Assembly (NCBI RefSeq): GCF_000471905.2
Contig: NW_006496477.1
Span: 413,156 to 477,155 of the forward strand
From: Amborella trichopoda
Lineage: Eukaryota > Streptophyta > Magnoliopsida > Amborellales > Amborellaceae
DNA length: 64,000 nucleotides
Direction of reading: 5' to 3'
The notes under the pieces were generated by a model that worked only from the letters and a program-made list of their open reading frames with translations, did not search any database and was not told the DNA's origin. Each line of letters starts with the position of its first letter. The stretch's first letter is position 1. Made by a program: the position numbers and the translations under genes. Below are positions 34,691 to 45,490 of the stretch, one piece after another.

Positions 34691-34765
34691 GGCCCCCCCT
34701 TTCTCTCTCTCTAGGAGGAGCGAGAGTAAATGGGCATCACGGCCTCCATTTGTCGGTCCTGCTTT

Positions 34766-34800
34766 GCTTCTCCGTCTCCGTCTCCGTCTCCGTCTCCGTC
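34766..34800. repeat. (CTCCGT)n hexamer repeat in the 5' leader
   Basis: About five CTCCGT units on the plus strand, upstream of the preferred start codon of the minus-strand LEA_2/NHL-like gene; likely 5' UTR. Confidence 0.85.
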
Positions 34801-35024
34801 TTTTCTTCGGTTCGGAAAGGAAAGGTCGAGAGAGAAAGGGGGCGGCCTGTCTCACTTTTTGGAATACAGTCTAGAGCGAGAAACTTTGTGCAGCCACCAA
34901 CCCATACAAATCTAGAGAGAGAAGAAACTATGTATCAAGGTAGAGGCCACCAGTTAGTAGTAGCTATCACACTCACGTAGACGAGTAGAGAGGGAGAGAG
35001 AGCCACTTTGTGGTTGGTGCTTGA

Positions 35025-35390
35025 GTCTAGGGGTCAGGGTCCCGTCCGGCTCGACATGGACACACATTTAAATAGATTCGGACCGCGTTTTGGACCAGGA
35101 CCCAATCAATCGGGTCCAAAAATTAGACCTATATCTATATTTATTTGGTCTCAGCTCCGTTATTACTTATGAGCAAATTTTTTTTTAAAATTATTATTTT
35201 TATTTATTTATTATTATATCGATATTATTGATATAAAAAAACCACAATCTCACCCGCTATTAAATTTAAAACCATATAATTATATATGGTTTTCGATGCA
35301 CCAAACTAACCAGACTTAAAATAAAATATTTTATTTTTAACTATTTATAAGTCCCGAATCGAGTCCAGGTCCATTGCCTCCCATGCTCGA
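35025..35390. mobile_element. Probable non-autonomous hAT-like element, degraded
   Basis: GC-rich ends with GGGTC/GGACC words (TAGGGGTCAGGGTCCCG … AGGTCCATTGCCTCCCATG) around an AT-rich core, as in the elements at 26442 and 37921. Termini are too diverged to define a target duplication. Confidence 0.35.
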
Positions 35391-36183
35391 GTGTTATTGA
35401 GCCATCCGAAGAAGAAAAGAGAGAGAAGGGGATGAGAGAGAGTAAAGAGAGGGGGATTTGACGGCGTTGGAGATAGAATATGTGGATCACTTTCTCTCTC
35501 TTGTCGACTTTACAGCATGGTCAGTAGAGAGATGAGTATATCATGTGGACTCCACTAATAAATATCCTCATTATGCTTATTATCATATAAACACTTTCCA
35601 AGTAACAATTATGCATCACTACTCTTGTTCTTAGTTACCGGGCATCAGATTTCAGCTACCAGGTCAACTTATACCACATATATATCAGTGCATATATTAT
35701 GCTCCCATAAGAACACATTGTATAATTATTGCTTTGGCGAAAGAATTATATGGGAATATTTTTTTTTTTTTAATCCAAAATTTTAAGAGCTACTTCACAA
35801 TCACGATCATAATAAAAAATAAAATAAAGATGATTTTTGAGTTTTCTAACACTTAGATATCACCCCTTCACAAATTAGACGACTTGTTTGGATTTTGCTC
35901 AAGGGAGTAAATAAGCAGTATGCTCCATCAGAAGCTTACGGTCTATTTCTCCAATGGACAATCATTTCGCGTATATAGAACAATCATTTCTCGAATCTAC
36001 CCTCCTGCGAATTCAATTTATGGATCCATGTTCCGGTCACGCTCACCTGTCGCATCTCCCTTAACTTACAAGGGAAGAAAAAATTTAACCAGTTTTTAGT
36101 ATTTTTTTTCATTTTTTATTTTCAAGCAATCGTGGATAAACCTTTTTTTTTCTCTTTTTTTTTATCTTTTACTATTAAATAAA
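35391..36183. other. Gene-free stretch
   Basis: Upstream side of the LEA_2/NHL-like gene beyond a degraded element. GA-rich near 35400-35460, otherwise AT-rich with nothing recognised. Confidence 0.45.
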
Positions 36184-36549
36184 GGAAAACGTTTACATAA
36201 ATTGTCAATCTTATACTCGACGAGTAGGTGCAATTTAAAACCCCACTAGAGAATGTTGCTTTGATTTTCCAAACTCTCAAATTAATTATTTCGACTTCAA
36301 GATTCATTGGCACGAAAAAAAAAAAAAAGGATTTTTAATCATAAAAATAATTCATTTTTTAACACATTATCAGAACCACCTATTTTCAAGATTTTCAAGT
36401 GTTTATAGATTTACTCGATCTTCACCATTTCTTGAACTTCAAATTTCGTAATTAAAGGCAACAATAGATTTTTACATCATCGCAAGGGTTTGTGGCACCA
36501 AACATACATCTTGGGCATAGTTTTGAGGTGCACCTTACCTCATAGGTCA
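36184..36549 (-). mobile_element. Mutator-type MITE, copy 6 (diverged)
   Basis: Starts GGAAAACGTTTACATAA and carries the family blocks CCTATTTTCAAGATTTTCAA and GTTTATAGATTTACTCGAT. Right end uncertain because it abuts the next copy. Confidence 0.65.
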
Positions 36550-36558
36550 AAAGATAAA

Positions 36559-36951
36559 GGGAAAAGTTTATATAGAGCCTAAGCTCTAAACAATCAATTA
36601 GAGCCTACCTCAAAACATTCATTAGAAAAGGTTGTTTTGATACCCCAATATCCTCAAATTGATCATCTCGACATCAAGATGCATGGACTTGAGGGGAAAA
36701 TGGATTTCAAGTTTTGAAAATAGTGCATTTTGTAACGTAGTTTTGGACCGTCAATTTTTAAGTTATTTAAGTTTTCATAGATTTACTCAATCTACACTAT
36801 TTTTTAAGCTTTAAATTTCATAATTAAAGATGAAAATATATTTTAAAGCTAGTCAAAGATTTATTGTATTGAAACCACATTTCCCGACACTAATTGAAGG
36901 TGGGCTCTAATTTGATTGTTTAGAGCCTCGGCTCTATACAAACCGCATTTT
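36559..36951 (-). mobile_element. Mutator-type MITE, copy 7
   Basis: 393 bp, inverse of copy 2: GGGAAAAGTTTATATAGAGC … GGCTCTATACAAACCGCA. The flanks AAAGATAAA and GTAGATAAT share the core AGATAA (6 of 9), a decayed duplication. Confidence 0.85.
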
Positions 36952-37479
36952 GTAGATAATCCCATAAATAAATCAAATATCCCGATGTAAGAAATTCCCG
37001 ATTTTAGTTAGCTTATATTAAGGGTGAGTTGATTCAAATATCAAAGAAGACAAGTTTGTGTGAACTCTAAACCAATAAACCATGGGTTGAATTCTTGTAA
37101 TTTGTTTCTAGTAAAAATATGCAACAAGTTTATTTTGTTTGAGAAAATTAAGATGGGTGTGGTTAGCCCCACATGTTGCATGCAGTCAAAGGCCTTGATT
37201 TGATATTTATCATTAAAATGGACTCAATAAATAGTTATTTTTCTCATAAATTAAAAATGCTACAAAATACACTTGATATTTGATGATAAATGATGAAGAG
37301 GAGGTAGGTCAGTCGTGGTGGTGGGGCTTCTTCTTATTGACTTGACGACTTCTAACTGAACAAACAATTGCACCGGAAGTCAGTCAGCCCTTGTAAAATA
37401 ATACACATTATGTTGCATTAATCATTGGCTTGTTCTTCTTAATGAAATGGTCATCGCTCTAAACCAATTGAAGAAAGAA

Positions 37480-37852
37480 AAAAAACATAATGGATGCAGT
37501 AGCCTAGGCCTTACAGAAAAAAAGCAAAGCCTCAGCTTGAAACCTCGTCCAAGGAATAAGGAAATCTCTTTGATAGCTCTTGAACCAAGTTTCATCACCA
37601 ATTTTGAAATTTGTAACTCAGAAAATGATGTAGATCTTGTAAATCTCTGAATATTTGAAAATGGACAGTTTAGATAATATATTACAATATACATTATTTT
37701 TGGGGTTTGAAATCTTTTTTTTTTTCTTAACTATAATGGTCAAGGTCCAGAGGTTGGAGGTGAGGTTTTTCAATTATGAAACTACAATTCCCATCAAGTT
37801 TTGAGGTGAGGCTTTGGTTGTTTTGCATAAAACCTAAGCCTTATTTTTAACA
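37480..37852 (-). mobile_element. Mutator-type MITE, copy 8 (third subfamily, diverged)
   Basis: Resembles the inverse of the copy at 42679: CCTAGGCCTTACAGAAA near the left and GCATAAAACCTAAGCCTTA at the right, plus ATATTACAATATACATTATT and GGTTTGAAATC inside. Ends approximate. Confidence 0.5.
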
Positions 37853-37920
37853 TTTTCTAAATAGGGTATATAAGTTTGGGAACTCTAATTTATTCCCCTA
37901 AATTTTAAGGGCGTTGGTAT

Positions 37921-38447
37921 TAGGTATGGCAATGGACCCAACCAGACCTAGGACCCGATGAGTAGACCCGACCTTAGTTCCGGGTATGGATCCAAGTTTT
38001 GGACCCGACGGGTCAGGTCCGGGTCCAAAAGCTAGACCCGAGCATTATTTGGGACTGGGTCCAAAACTTAAACCCGAATACTATTCGGGTCTGGGTCCAG
38101 CTAGACCGACTCGTAATTGTAAATTGTTGGAAATAAAATATTTTACTTTAAGCCCTATTTGTTTGGGTGTATTAAGGACCATATACAATAAGAACTCGTA
38201 GTCATCTTTAGCTATTAAACAACAAATTAGAGGGCTTGAAATCTAATAGCACATGATTGTGACCTTGTTGCTAATAATATGGATATATGATTATAAAAAA
38301 AATGAAAAAAAGAAGAAGAAGAAGTTCATAGTTATAGGGTGACAATGGATCCGACCATACTCGGGACCTGACAGGTAGACCCAGAGCCTGATGGGTACGG
38401 GGTTGAGTCCAATTTTTGGATCTCATGGGTCGATCCGTTGCTACCCC
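37921..38447. mobile_element. Non-autonomous hAT-like element(s), GGGTCCGGGT type
   Basis: The left end TAGGTATGGCAATGGACCC and the right end GATCCGTTGCTACCCC (complement GGGGTAGCAACGGATC) are imperfect inverted repeats. A second left-type end (AGGGTGACAATGGATCC, about 38336) lies close to the right end, so two elements may be nested or one partly duplicated. Confidence 0.5.
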
Positions 38448-38564
38448 AAATTGGTAAGGCCTCTAGCATTTTGCCATTATCGATATCATTATCTATCTCA
38501 TTCCATGTTTCTCTCCTTTCTTTAGCGTGTGCATATCTTTGCACAAAAGTAAATATTTTTTATT

Positions 38565-39140
38565 GGAAAAAGTTTATATAAGGTTGCAACCTTATATGTA
38601 GAACTATGAATGCACCTCAAAAATCCATCGAAAAAGGTGTTTTAATGTTGAAAAACCCTTTGATTGATCTTATCAACATTGAGATGTATAACCATGAAAA
38701 GTAAAAAGATTTTAAGTCTAAAAAATAATACATTTTACAACATATTATCTTCACCATCCATTTTCAAGATTTTCATGTGTTTATAGATCTACTTGATTTT
38801 AACCANNNNNNNNNNNNNNNNNNNNNNNNNNNNNNNNNNNNNNNNNNNNNNNNNNNNNNNNNNNNNNNNNNNNNNNNNNNNNNNNNNNNNNNNNNNNNNN
38901 NNNNNNNNNNNNNNNNNNNNNNNNNNNNNNNNNNNNNNNNNNNNNNNNNNNNNNNNNNNNNNNNNNNNNNNNNNNNNNNNNNNNNNNNNNNNNNNNNNNN
39001 NNNNNNNNNNNNNNNNNNNNNNNNNNNNNNNNNNNNNNNNNNNNNNNNNNNNNNNNACATCAAAATTATATACCATGATAAAATTTGAAGGTGCGCCTTA
39101 CTTCTACAGCTTCGGATGCATTTGTATGCTAAGTGCACCC
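38565..39140 (-). mobile_element. Mutator-type MITE, copy 9, interrupted by an N gap
   Basis: Starts GGAAAAAGTTTATATAAGG and ends AAGTGCACCC. Flanks TTTTTTATT and TTTCTTATT agree at 8 of 9. The gap 38806-39056 falls inside; alignment to copy 4 predicts about 67 missing bases rather than 251. Confidence 0.85.
38806..39056. other. Assembly gap (251 N) inside a MITE
   Basis: Run of N. Its stated length is inconsistent with the MITE family length (see copy 9). Confidence 1.
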
Positions 39141-40015
39141 TTTCTTATTTGTGCCATGTGCTTACTTATCTTTGTCTAACAAGAGGCTCTTTCCTTGTTT
39201 GACTTTTACCGTAGGGCAAGCTTTCTATGCTTCCTCTACAACATAAAACTTATATACTTCCCCTTATCCAACCGTCCATTCTGAATGGAGGGCTAAGATT
39301 GCCCCAATCACAATATCACGTCTTTGCACCATTTTATTGTTAATTTTTTTTCTATAAAGTATTTTGACACTAAATTTTGTACGTCTAATCCTCTATTAAA
39401 CTCGCACTATTGAAAAATATAAAACAAATATTTTTAATAAAATAAAATGACCAAAATACCCCTGAAAAATTCAAGGGGTATTTTGGTCATTATATTTTAT
39501 CGAAAAATTATTTTTAATATTTTTTATAGGTGCGCCCCAATGATAAGATGATACATACTAAATTTCATATTCATAAAATTTGTTTAAAAATACTAAAAAT
39601 AAAATACTTTGAGATGTTGGATCTAATATCAAACAATGAGTGACTCTCTTGATCAAAATTGGATGGCTGGATGGTAAGGGAAACATAGATCTTCTATGCT
39701 ATAGGGGGAGTATAGAAACCTTTCCCTTTGCTGTAACCCTAACATCAAGCATGCATGAATCAAACCCCTCACATGTGACCAATTCACCGTACCGGTACGC
39801 AAACCATCTCTCTATATGCAATGTAAGCCTCTTCCATTTTATTATGGGTTTTGTTAGGCTACACCACTTACTGGTGTATACCCTTAAAATCTTCAACATT
39901 TTTGGACACTTAAATACTCTTGAATTGTAATATAAAAATTTTCAAGTAGGGGCATTTTTAGTCATTTAGAATGGTAGAATGGATATTTTTATAAAAAAAT
40001 AATGGTATTTTCTTA
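39141..40015. other. Gene-free stretch with a strong hairpin
   Basis: AT-rich. The only structure is the inverted repeat at 39441-39501. The rest has no recognisable feature. Confidence 0.45.
39441..39501. repeat. Inverted repeat (ATGACCAAAATACCCCT stem)
   Basis: ATAAAATGACCAAAATACCCC pairs with GGGGTATTTTGGTCATTATA around a ~14-base loop. The same AAATGACCAAAATACCCCTAGAC string recurs singly at about 51945, so it may be the centre of a small MITE. Confidence 0.7.
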
Positions 40016-40393
40016 AGGAAAAAGTTTATGAAAACCGAGGTTCTAATCAATCAAATTTGAGCCTACCTCAAATTTTTCATAAGAAGAAGTTGTTTTGATA
40101 CCCAAATATCCTAAAATTAGTCATCTCGACATCAAGATGTATGGACATGAGAAAAAAAATGGATTTCAAGTTTTGCAAATAGTGCATTTTATAACGTATT
40201 TTTGGACCGTCAATTTTAAATATTTTCAAGTTTTCATGGATCTATCGATCTACACTGTTTTTGAAGCTTTGAACTTTATAAATAAAGATGAAAATATATT
40301 TTAATTTCCAATATTGAAACCATATTTCTTGACATTATTTCAAGGTAGGCTCAAATTTGATCGTTTAAGGCCAAATTTTATACAAACCGAACC
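40016..40393 (-). mobile_element. Mutator-type MITE, copy 10
   Basis: 378 bp, same subfamily and orientation as copy 7. Flanks ATTTTCTTA and ATTTTAATA agree at 7 of 9. Contains CATCTCGACATCAAGATG. Confidence 0.82.
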
Positions 40394-40646
40394 ATTTTAA
40401 TAGTTAAAAAATAATTAATGCATCTTGAGGGTGATGTCATTATCCGCTATTGTTAATAAATGCTTTTGTTTTTATTAAAAAAATTTATTTTATCTTTGAT
40501 TAATTACTTAAAATACCCCTAGACAAAAAATTACAACATAATGGTATGAAATTATAACATAATGGTATTTAAGTGTCCAATAATTTTGAGGACTTTAAGT
40601 GTATAGACCACCAAGTAGTATGGCCTAACAAAACCTTTTTATTATA

Positions 40647-40984
40647 TGGAGGCTTGTATAAGGTGTAAACCTTATATTACGAAGTAAAGTGCACGTCAAA
40701 GCCTTGATATAAAAATCTATTCTTGCCCCAATTATGAAATTTTAAAGTTCCAGAAGTGACAAGCAAGCAGATTTATAAGTACTTAAAAATTTTAAAATGG
40801 ACGGTTTAAATAATATTTTAGAAGAAGAATTATTTTTAGGATTAAAAATCCTATTTTTTATGTCTATGAATCTTGAAATCGAGTTGATCGATTTGAGGGT
40901 TTTCCAGCATAAAAACAACCTTTCTTTAGTGGGTTTTTTAGGTACACCTTACTCATAAATTGACACCTTATATAAACCTCTTCC
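40647..40984 (+). mobile_element. Mutator-type MITE, copy 11
   Basis: 338 bp; GGAGGCTTGTATAAGGTG … CACCTTATATAAACCTCTTCC. Flanks TTTATTATA and TTCATTATG agree at 7 of 9. Confidence 0.78.
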
Positions 40985-41274
40985 TTCATTATGTTGCTAG
41001 AGAACATGGCATTTCCAAGTAACTTAAAACCAAGATTATCTGGGACTGTTGGATTTATAGCGTGAAGGACTGAGCTGTTTATGTGTTTATCAGTGGGTTT
41101 GGACGCTAACGGGCAGTTTGGTTCTTACGAAAATAAAAATAATTTGAGAAAATTCTTTTATATGAAAATTAAGGTTATACATAATTGGTTCCTACTTTTA
41201 AACATATAAAACTTTAGTATATGTGAAAAATATTTAAGATAAAATGATCCTTATTTTTCCCATCTGATCTGTGA

Positions 41275-42335
41275 ATTAAACTATCTCAAAATTTTAAATT
41301 TAAAGTGAGAAACTATCTCAAACCTTTTCAGAGAGATTTTTAGAGAGAGAAACTATCTTAAATTTTAAGTTATACAGAGATAAACTATCTGAAAATTTTA
41401 AGGCTGCGGTTTATATAGAGCCGAGGCTCTAAACAATCAAATTAGAGCCCACCTTTAAATAGTGTCGAGAAAAGTGGTTTCAATACTAAAAATCTTTGTT
41501 ATAGCCTCAAAATATATCATTAACTTTAATTATAAAATTTAAATATTAAAAAATAGTGCAAATTGAGCAAATCTATGAAAACTTGAAAAACTTGAAAATT
41601 GACAGTAAAAAAATACGTTATAAGATGTAGTTTTTTCCAAAACTTGAAATCCATGTTTTTCCTCATGTGCATGTGTATCTTGACGTCGAGATGCTCAATT
41701 TGAGGATATTTTGGCATCTAATGGAAGTTTTGAGCTAGGCTCTAATTTGATTGTTTAGAGCCTCAACTCTATATAAACTTTTCCCAATTTGTAAATAAGG
41801 AAATTATATGAGATTTCAAGTTTTAGAGATTGTCTCTCAACATTTTTAGAGAGTGAAACTATCTTAAAATTTGTGAAAAGAAAAACTATTTGAAAGTTTT
41901 TTTAGAGAGAAATATCAAATTTCAAAATTTCATATAGAGAAACCATCTCAAATTTTAGAGAGAGAGACTATCTTAAATTTTAAGTTCGTGATAAAGAAAT
42001 TAACTCAAAATTTTTTGGGCGAAAAACTATATCAAATTTTAAGTTAAAAATAGGGACTATCTCAAAACTTTTAGATTGAGAAACTATATCTTAGAGAAAG
42101 AAATCATCTCAAATGTCAAATTTGTAAATAGAGAAACCATCTCATAATTATGAGAGAGAAGCTATCTCAAAATTTTAGAGAGAGAAACTAGTGTAAAATT
42201 TTTAGAAGATAAACTATGTCAAAATTTATAGAGAGAGAAGCTATCTTTAATTTCAAATTTTTAGAGAGAGAAACTATGTAAAAAAATTTAGAGAGAGAAA
42301 CTATCTTAAATTTTAGTTTTAGATAGAGAAACTGT
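41275..42335. repeat. AT-rich minisatellite array (AGAGAGAAACTATCTCAAATTTT unit), split by a MITE
   Basis: More than twenty imperfect units of about 25-30 bp (GAGAGAAACTATCTCAAA, then TTTTAAGTT), interrupted at 41402-41785 by MITE copy 12. The same unit forms the array at 18775-19065. Confidence 0.8.
41402..41785 (+). mobile_element. Mutator-type MITE, copy 12
   Basis: 384 bp; GGCTGCGGTTTATATAGAGC … GCCTCAACTCTATATAAACTTTTCCC. Flanks AAATTTTAA and AATTTGTAA agree at 7 of 9. Inserted into the minisatellite array. Confidence 0.86.
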
Positions 42336-42344
42336 TAGTGCAAA

Positions 42345-43870
42345 GAAATTTGAGAGAACAATAAAAACAACAAGGTGCAAAGCCAAACACCAACATAATC
42401 TAAAGAAACCTAAGGTTTCTTCTCCATATCCCAAGCTAGAGGATCCAAAAGTATAAGTTTTTATCTCTTGCAATTTTTAAAAGTTGTGTAGAGTTGACCC
42501 GCTTAATGCCCCATATACATCTTATATATATTATAATTAACGTTCAAAGATATTACATGTTTATATAATGATTAAAATGACCAATATATCCTAACTTTTT
42601 TAATAATGTTTGTTTTACTTACCCTTGAACAATGCTAGTGAATAGTACTTATGGATAATACTCATGAAATAGATAAAAGGAAAATAGTTTGATAGGGATG
42701 CAGCCCTATCGAAGTAAGTAACGCCTCAACTCATAACTCATTGAGAATTGCAATTCAAGCATATGAAAACCTTTAGATCGATTATCTCAGCTTGAACATT
42801 ATGGTTATGACAAAAAAAGATTTCAAACTCTAAAAATAATGTATATTGTAACAAATTATCTTGGACCGTTCGTCCATTTACCACTAAAAATGAGTATTCA
42901 TAGATTAGCAAGATCTGTATATTTTTTTAGTTTCAAAATTTATTGTCAGTGTTTGAAATTGACTTTTGAGCCATCATAGAGATTTTTGTTCGTGAAAGTA
43001 CTTTCCAGACAAGGATTTTAGCTTAGGCTTTATTTTGTTTTCATAAAACCTAGGCCTTATAGAAACTTCATCCTTAATAAAAAAAACTATAAAAACCCTA
43101 GAATTTCTAAAATACTAAAAATTGTAAAAATAAATCCTAAAACTAAAATCAAAATATTCATCATTTAAAATTGAATAGAAATGAATAAGTCTAATTTTTC
43201 CCTCCATCATTCTCCCCTGGATGGAGCAAACTCATCCTCAAGTTTTGAAACATGTAAAGATGAAATTAGCACTAGATTGACAACATTATCCAACTCGAAT
43301 ATTGTAAACATGATCTTGGGACTTGTGGGTCACTGCACTAATCAAAATACATTGATTGTGCATTAAAACTGAGAAACCCTCGATGAAATGATAATTGTAT
43401 GTCCCGGTAGAAATATTTTTAATTACAAAAATTTGTTGAAATTGCATCACTTCAGCTATGTAACCCCGCTGAATTTGCCCTAACTCAGCTCTAAAACATA
43501 CCAGGGTGCATCTTTGATATCAGCAACTAAATCAACAACTTCACCTATCAATTCTCCTTTGAGTGCTTGATCTTTTTCCTCGTCAAATACCAATTCAACC
43601 AAAAGATCTTGATCATCATAATAGATTGGATCTCCTACAAAATCTTGTTCTTCATTTAAGTATGCGTCAAAGATTGGTCTACATCCTGCTGATTTTTTAT
43701 ACGATCTGTGCTAAAATCAAGAATCTCATCCCCCAGAACCCTAAAGTAATGTTTCCTAATTTAAATCATATGTCACTGTCCTCATCACTCAACTTCCCAC
43801 ACGGTGCACAAAAGTGAAAAGGCTTGCACTCGAGGTCCTCTTGAGCTGAATTGAGGCTCGCGAACTACTG
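42345..43870 (-). mobile_element. LTR-retrotransposon unit C (LTR plus 3' internal remnant)
   Basis: Collinear with 44215-45490, apart from MITE copy 13 present only here. The minus strand at about 43230-43195 ends in a NSRMSFLQPGENDE-like string in the sister unit, typical of the C-terminus of Ty3/gypsy pol just before the polypurine tract. The segment 43190 to 42345 is then the following LTR. Confidence 0.5.
42679..43073 (+). mobile_element. Mutator-type MITE, copy 13 (third subfamily)
   Basis: 395 bp; starts GGAAAATAGTTTGATAGGG, ends CTTATAGAAACTTCATCC. Flanks TAGATAAAA (42670-42678) and TTAATAAAA (43074-43082) agree at 7 of 9. The sister unit at 44215 has an uninterrupted AAATAAATAAAAAAGCTATAA-like junction at this point, so the empty site is visible in the same window. 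Confidence 0.82.
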
Positions 43871-44186
43871 TACATCAAGTTCCTCAATTCTGTCATCTAT
43901 AGGATCATAGAGGGAATCTATGAAAATCCCCTTCTACGGCCCCTTCTTGCTACTATGAGTTTGTCGAAATCACAACTACGCAAATAATTAACAAAAAAAC
44001 TGCTGACATCAGTAAGATCTAGGTTGTTTTGACAAAATTTTGGTCAAAATCAGTAAACCCTAGGCCCCCACTGTAACTTTCTGTTTTGTTGTTGACCTAA
44101 GGTACAAAAAAAATGATGCTACAGTAACTCCGTATGGTGCTAGAGTAACTCCGTACACTACTACAATAATTTCTATGTGGATCACA

Positions 44187-44201
44187 GGATCTGAGACCAA
44201 T
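44187..44201 (-). other. Probable primer-binding site of the tandem LTR units
   Basis: Minus strand ATTGGTCTCAGATCC resembles the plant initiator-tRNA-Met primer site TGGTATCAGAGCC, just after a …CAATACATCA LTR-like end. Confidence 0.4.
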
Positions 44202-44204
44202 TTG

Positions 44205-45490
44205 ATGTATTGGGGGAACAATAAAAACAAAAATGAGCAAAGCCAAACACCATCATACAACAAAGAAACGTAATGTTTCTTCTCCATACCCCAAGTTAGA
44301 GTTCCAAAAGCACAAAATTTTCCCTCTTTCAATTTTTAAAAGTGATGTAGGGAAAATTGAGGGCTAATCAAATTAGCAAGAAACAAGCCAAACACAAGCA
44401 ATTTTGGAACCTTAACGCTTTCTCCCACCTATGGCCCAAGCTTTAGGTTTTTTTTATGAGACAAAGTTTTTTCTTTTTTTTTTCTTAAAGAGGAATACAT
44501 GAATGACTCTCAATGCCCTTATTTATAATAGAAATTTATTATTTTAGACAATATTTGTCCATATAATTAACTTTTTACCAAAAGATTCTAACTTAAGTAC
44601 AATTTTCATGATGGCATTTTTATCGCTGTAAATGGTACCCGTGAATAGTACTCACGAATAATACTTGTGAATAATACTGAAGAAATAAATAAAAAAGCTA
44701 TAAAAACCCTAGAGTTCCTAAAATCTAAAAACCCTTATAAATAAACCTTAAAACTAAAACTATAATATACATCATTTAAAGTTGAATAAAAATAAAGTAT
44801 GAGAACAATTTCTCCTTTCATCATTCTCCCCTGGTTGGAGAAAACTCATCCTCGAGTTTTGAAGTGTGCTAAGATGAAATTGCTGTTAGTCCTGCAACAT
44901 TCTTCAACTCGAATATTGTAAATATTATCATGGGACTTGCGAGATACTGCAATGAGCAAAATGCAATGATTATGCATTGGAATAGAGAAACCTTCGAGGA
45001 AAAGGTTATTGTATGTCGATAGAATATTTTTAATCACATAAACTTGTTGAAGTTGCATCACTTCAACGATGTAACCTTGCAGAATTTTCCCACGCTCAGC
45101 TCTAGGACACACTATGAGTGCATCTTTGAGATCAATAATTGAATCAACAACTTAACCTTCTTTCAAAATAGCTTCATCATCATCATGATCTTTATCATAT
45201 ATCATACCTTTTAAAAGATCTAATTGTTATTTTGAGGGTATATCGAAGATTGGTGGTGAATCCCAATATACAATTTGCTGACTTTCCATGCAATCTGTGT
45301 CAAAATAAAAAAAAATCTCATCCTTCAAATCGAAAACTCTAAAGTGATGTTCCCCACATCTAGGTCTCTATCATTATTCTCATCACCCGACTCCACACAC
45401 GGAGCGCAAAAGTGAAAAGGCTTGTACTCGATATCCTCTTGGACTGAAAGATCACCATATTGCCCATTATTGAGGCTCGCAAACTGTTGC
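44205..45490 (-). mobile_element. LTR-retrotransposon unit D (LTR plus 3' internal remnant)
   Basis: About 44800-44205 is the LTR, followed on the minus strand by the primer-binding-like site. 45490-44815 is an internal remnant matching 43870-43197, including the AAACTCATCCTCGAGTTTTG and TTCTCCCCTGG strings. No intact reading frame remains. Relative to unit C it has an extra partly repeated ~100 bp near 44380. Confidence 0.5.

Noticed and set aside
34691..34855. N-terminal extension of the LEA_2/NHL-like protein from an upstream in-frame ATG
   Set aside because: It encodes a poly-Arg run from a hexamer repeat and would put the membrane anchor unusually far in; treated as 5' leader.
38773..39179. 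Open frames across the third N gap
   Set aside because: Same artefact; the flanks are MITE sequence.
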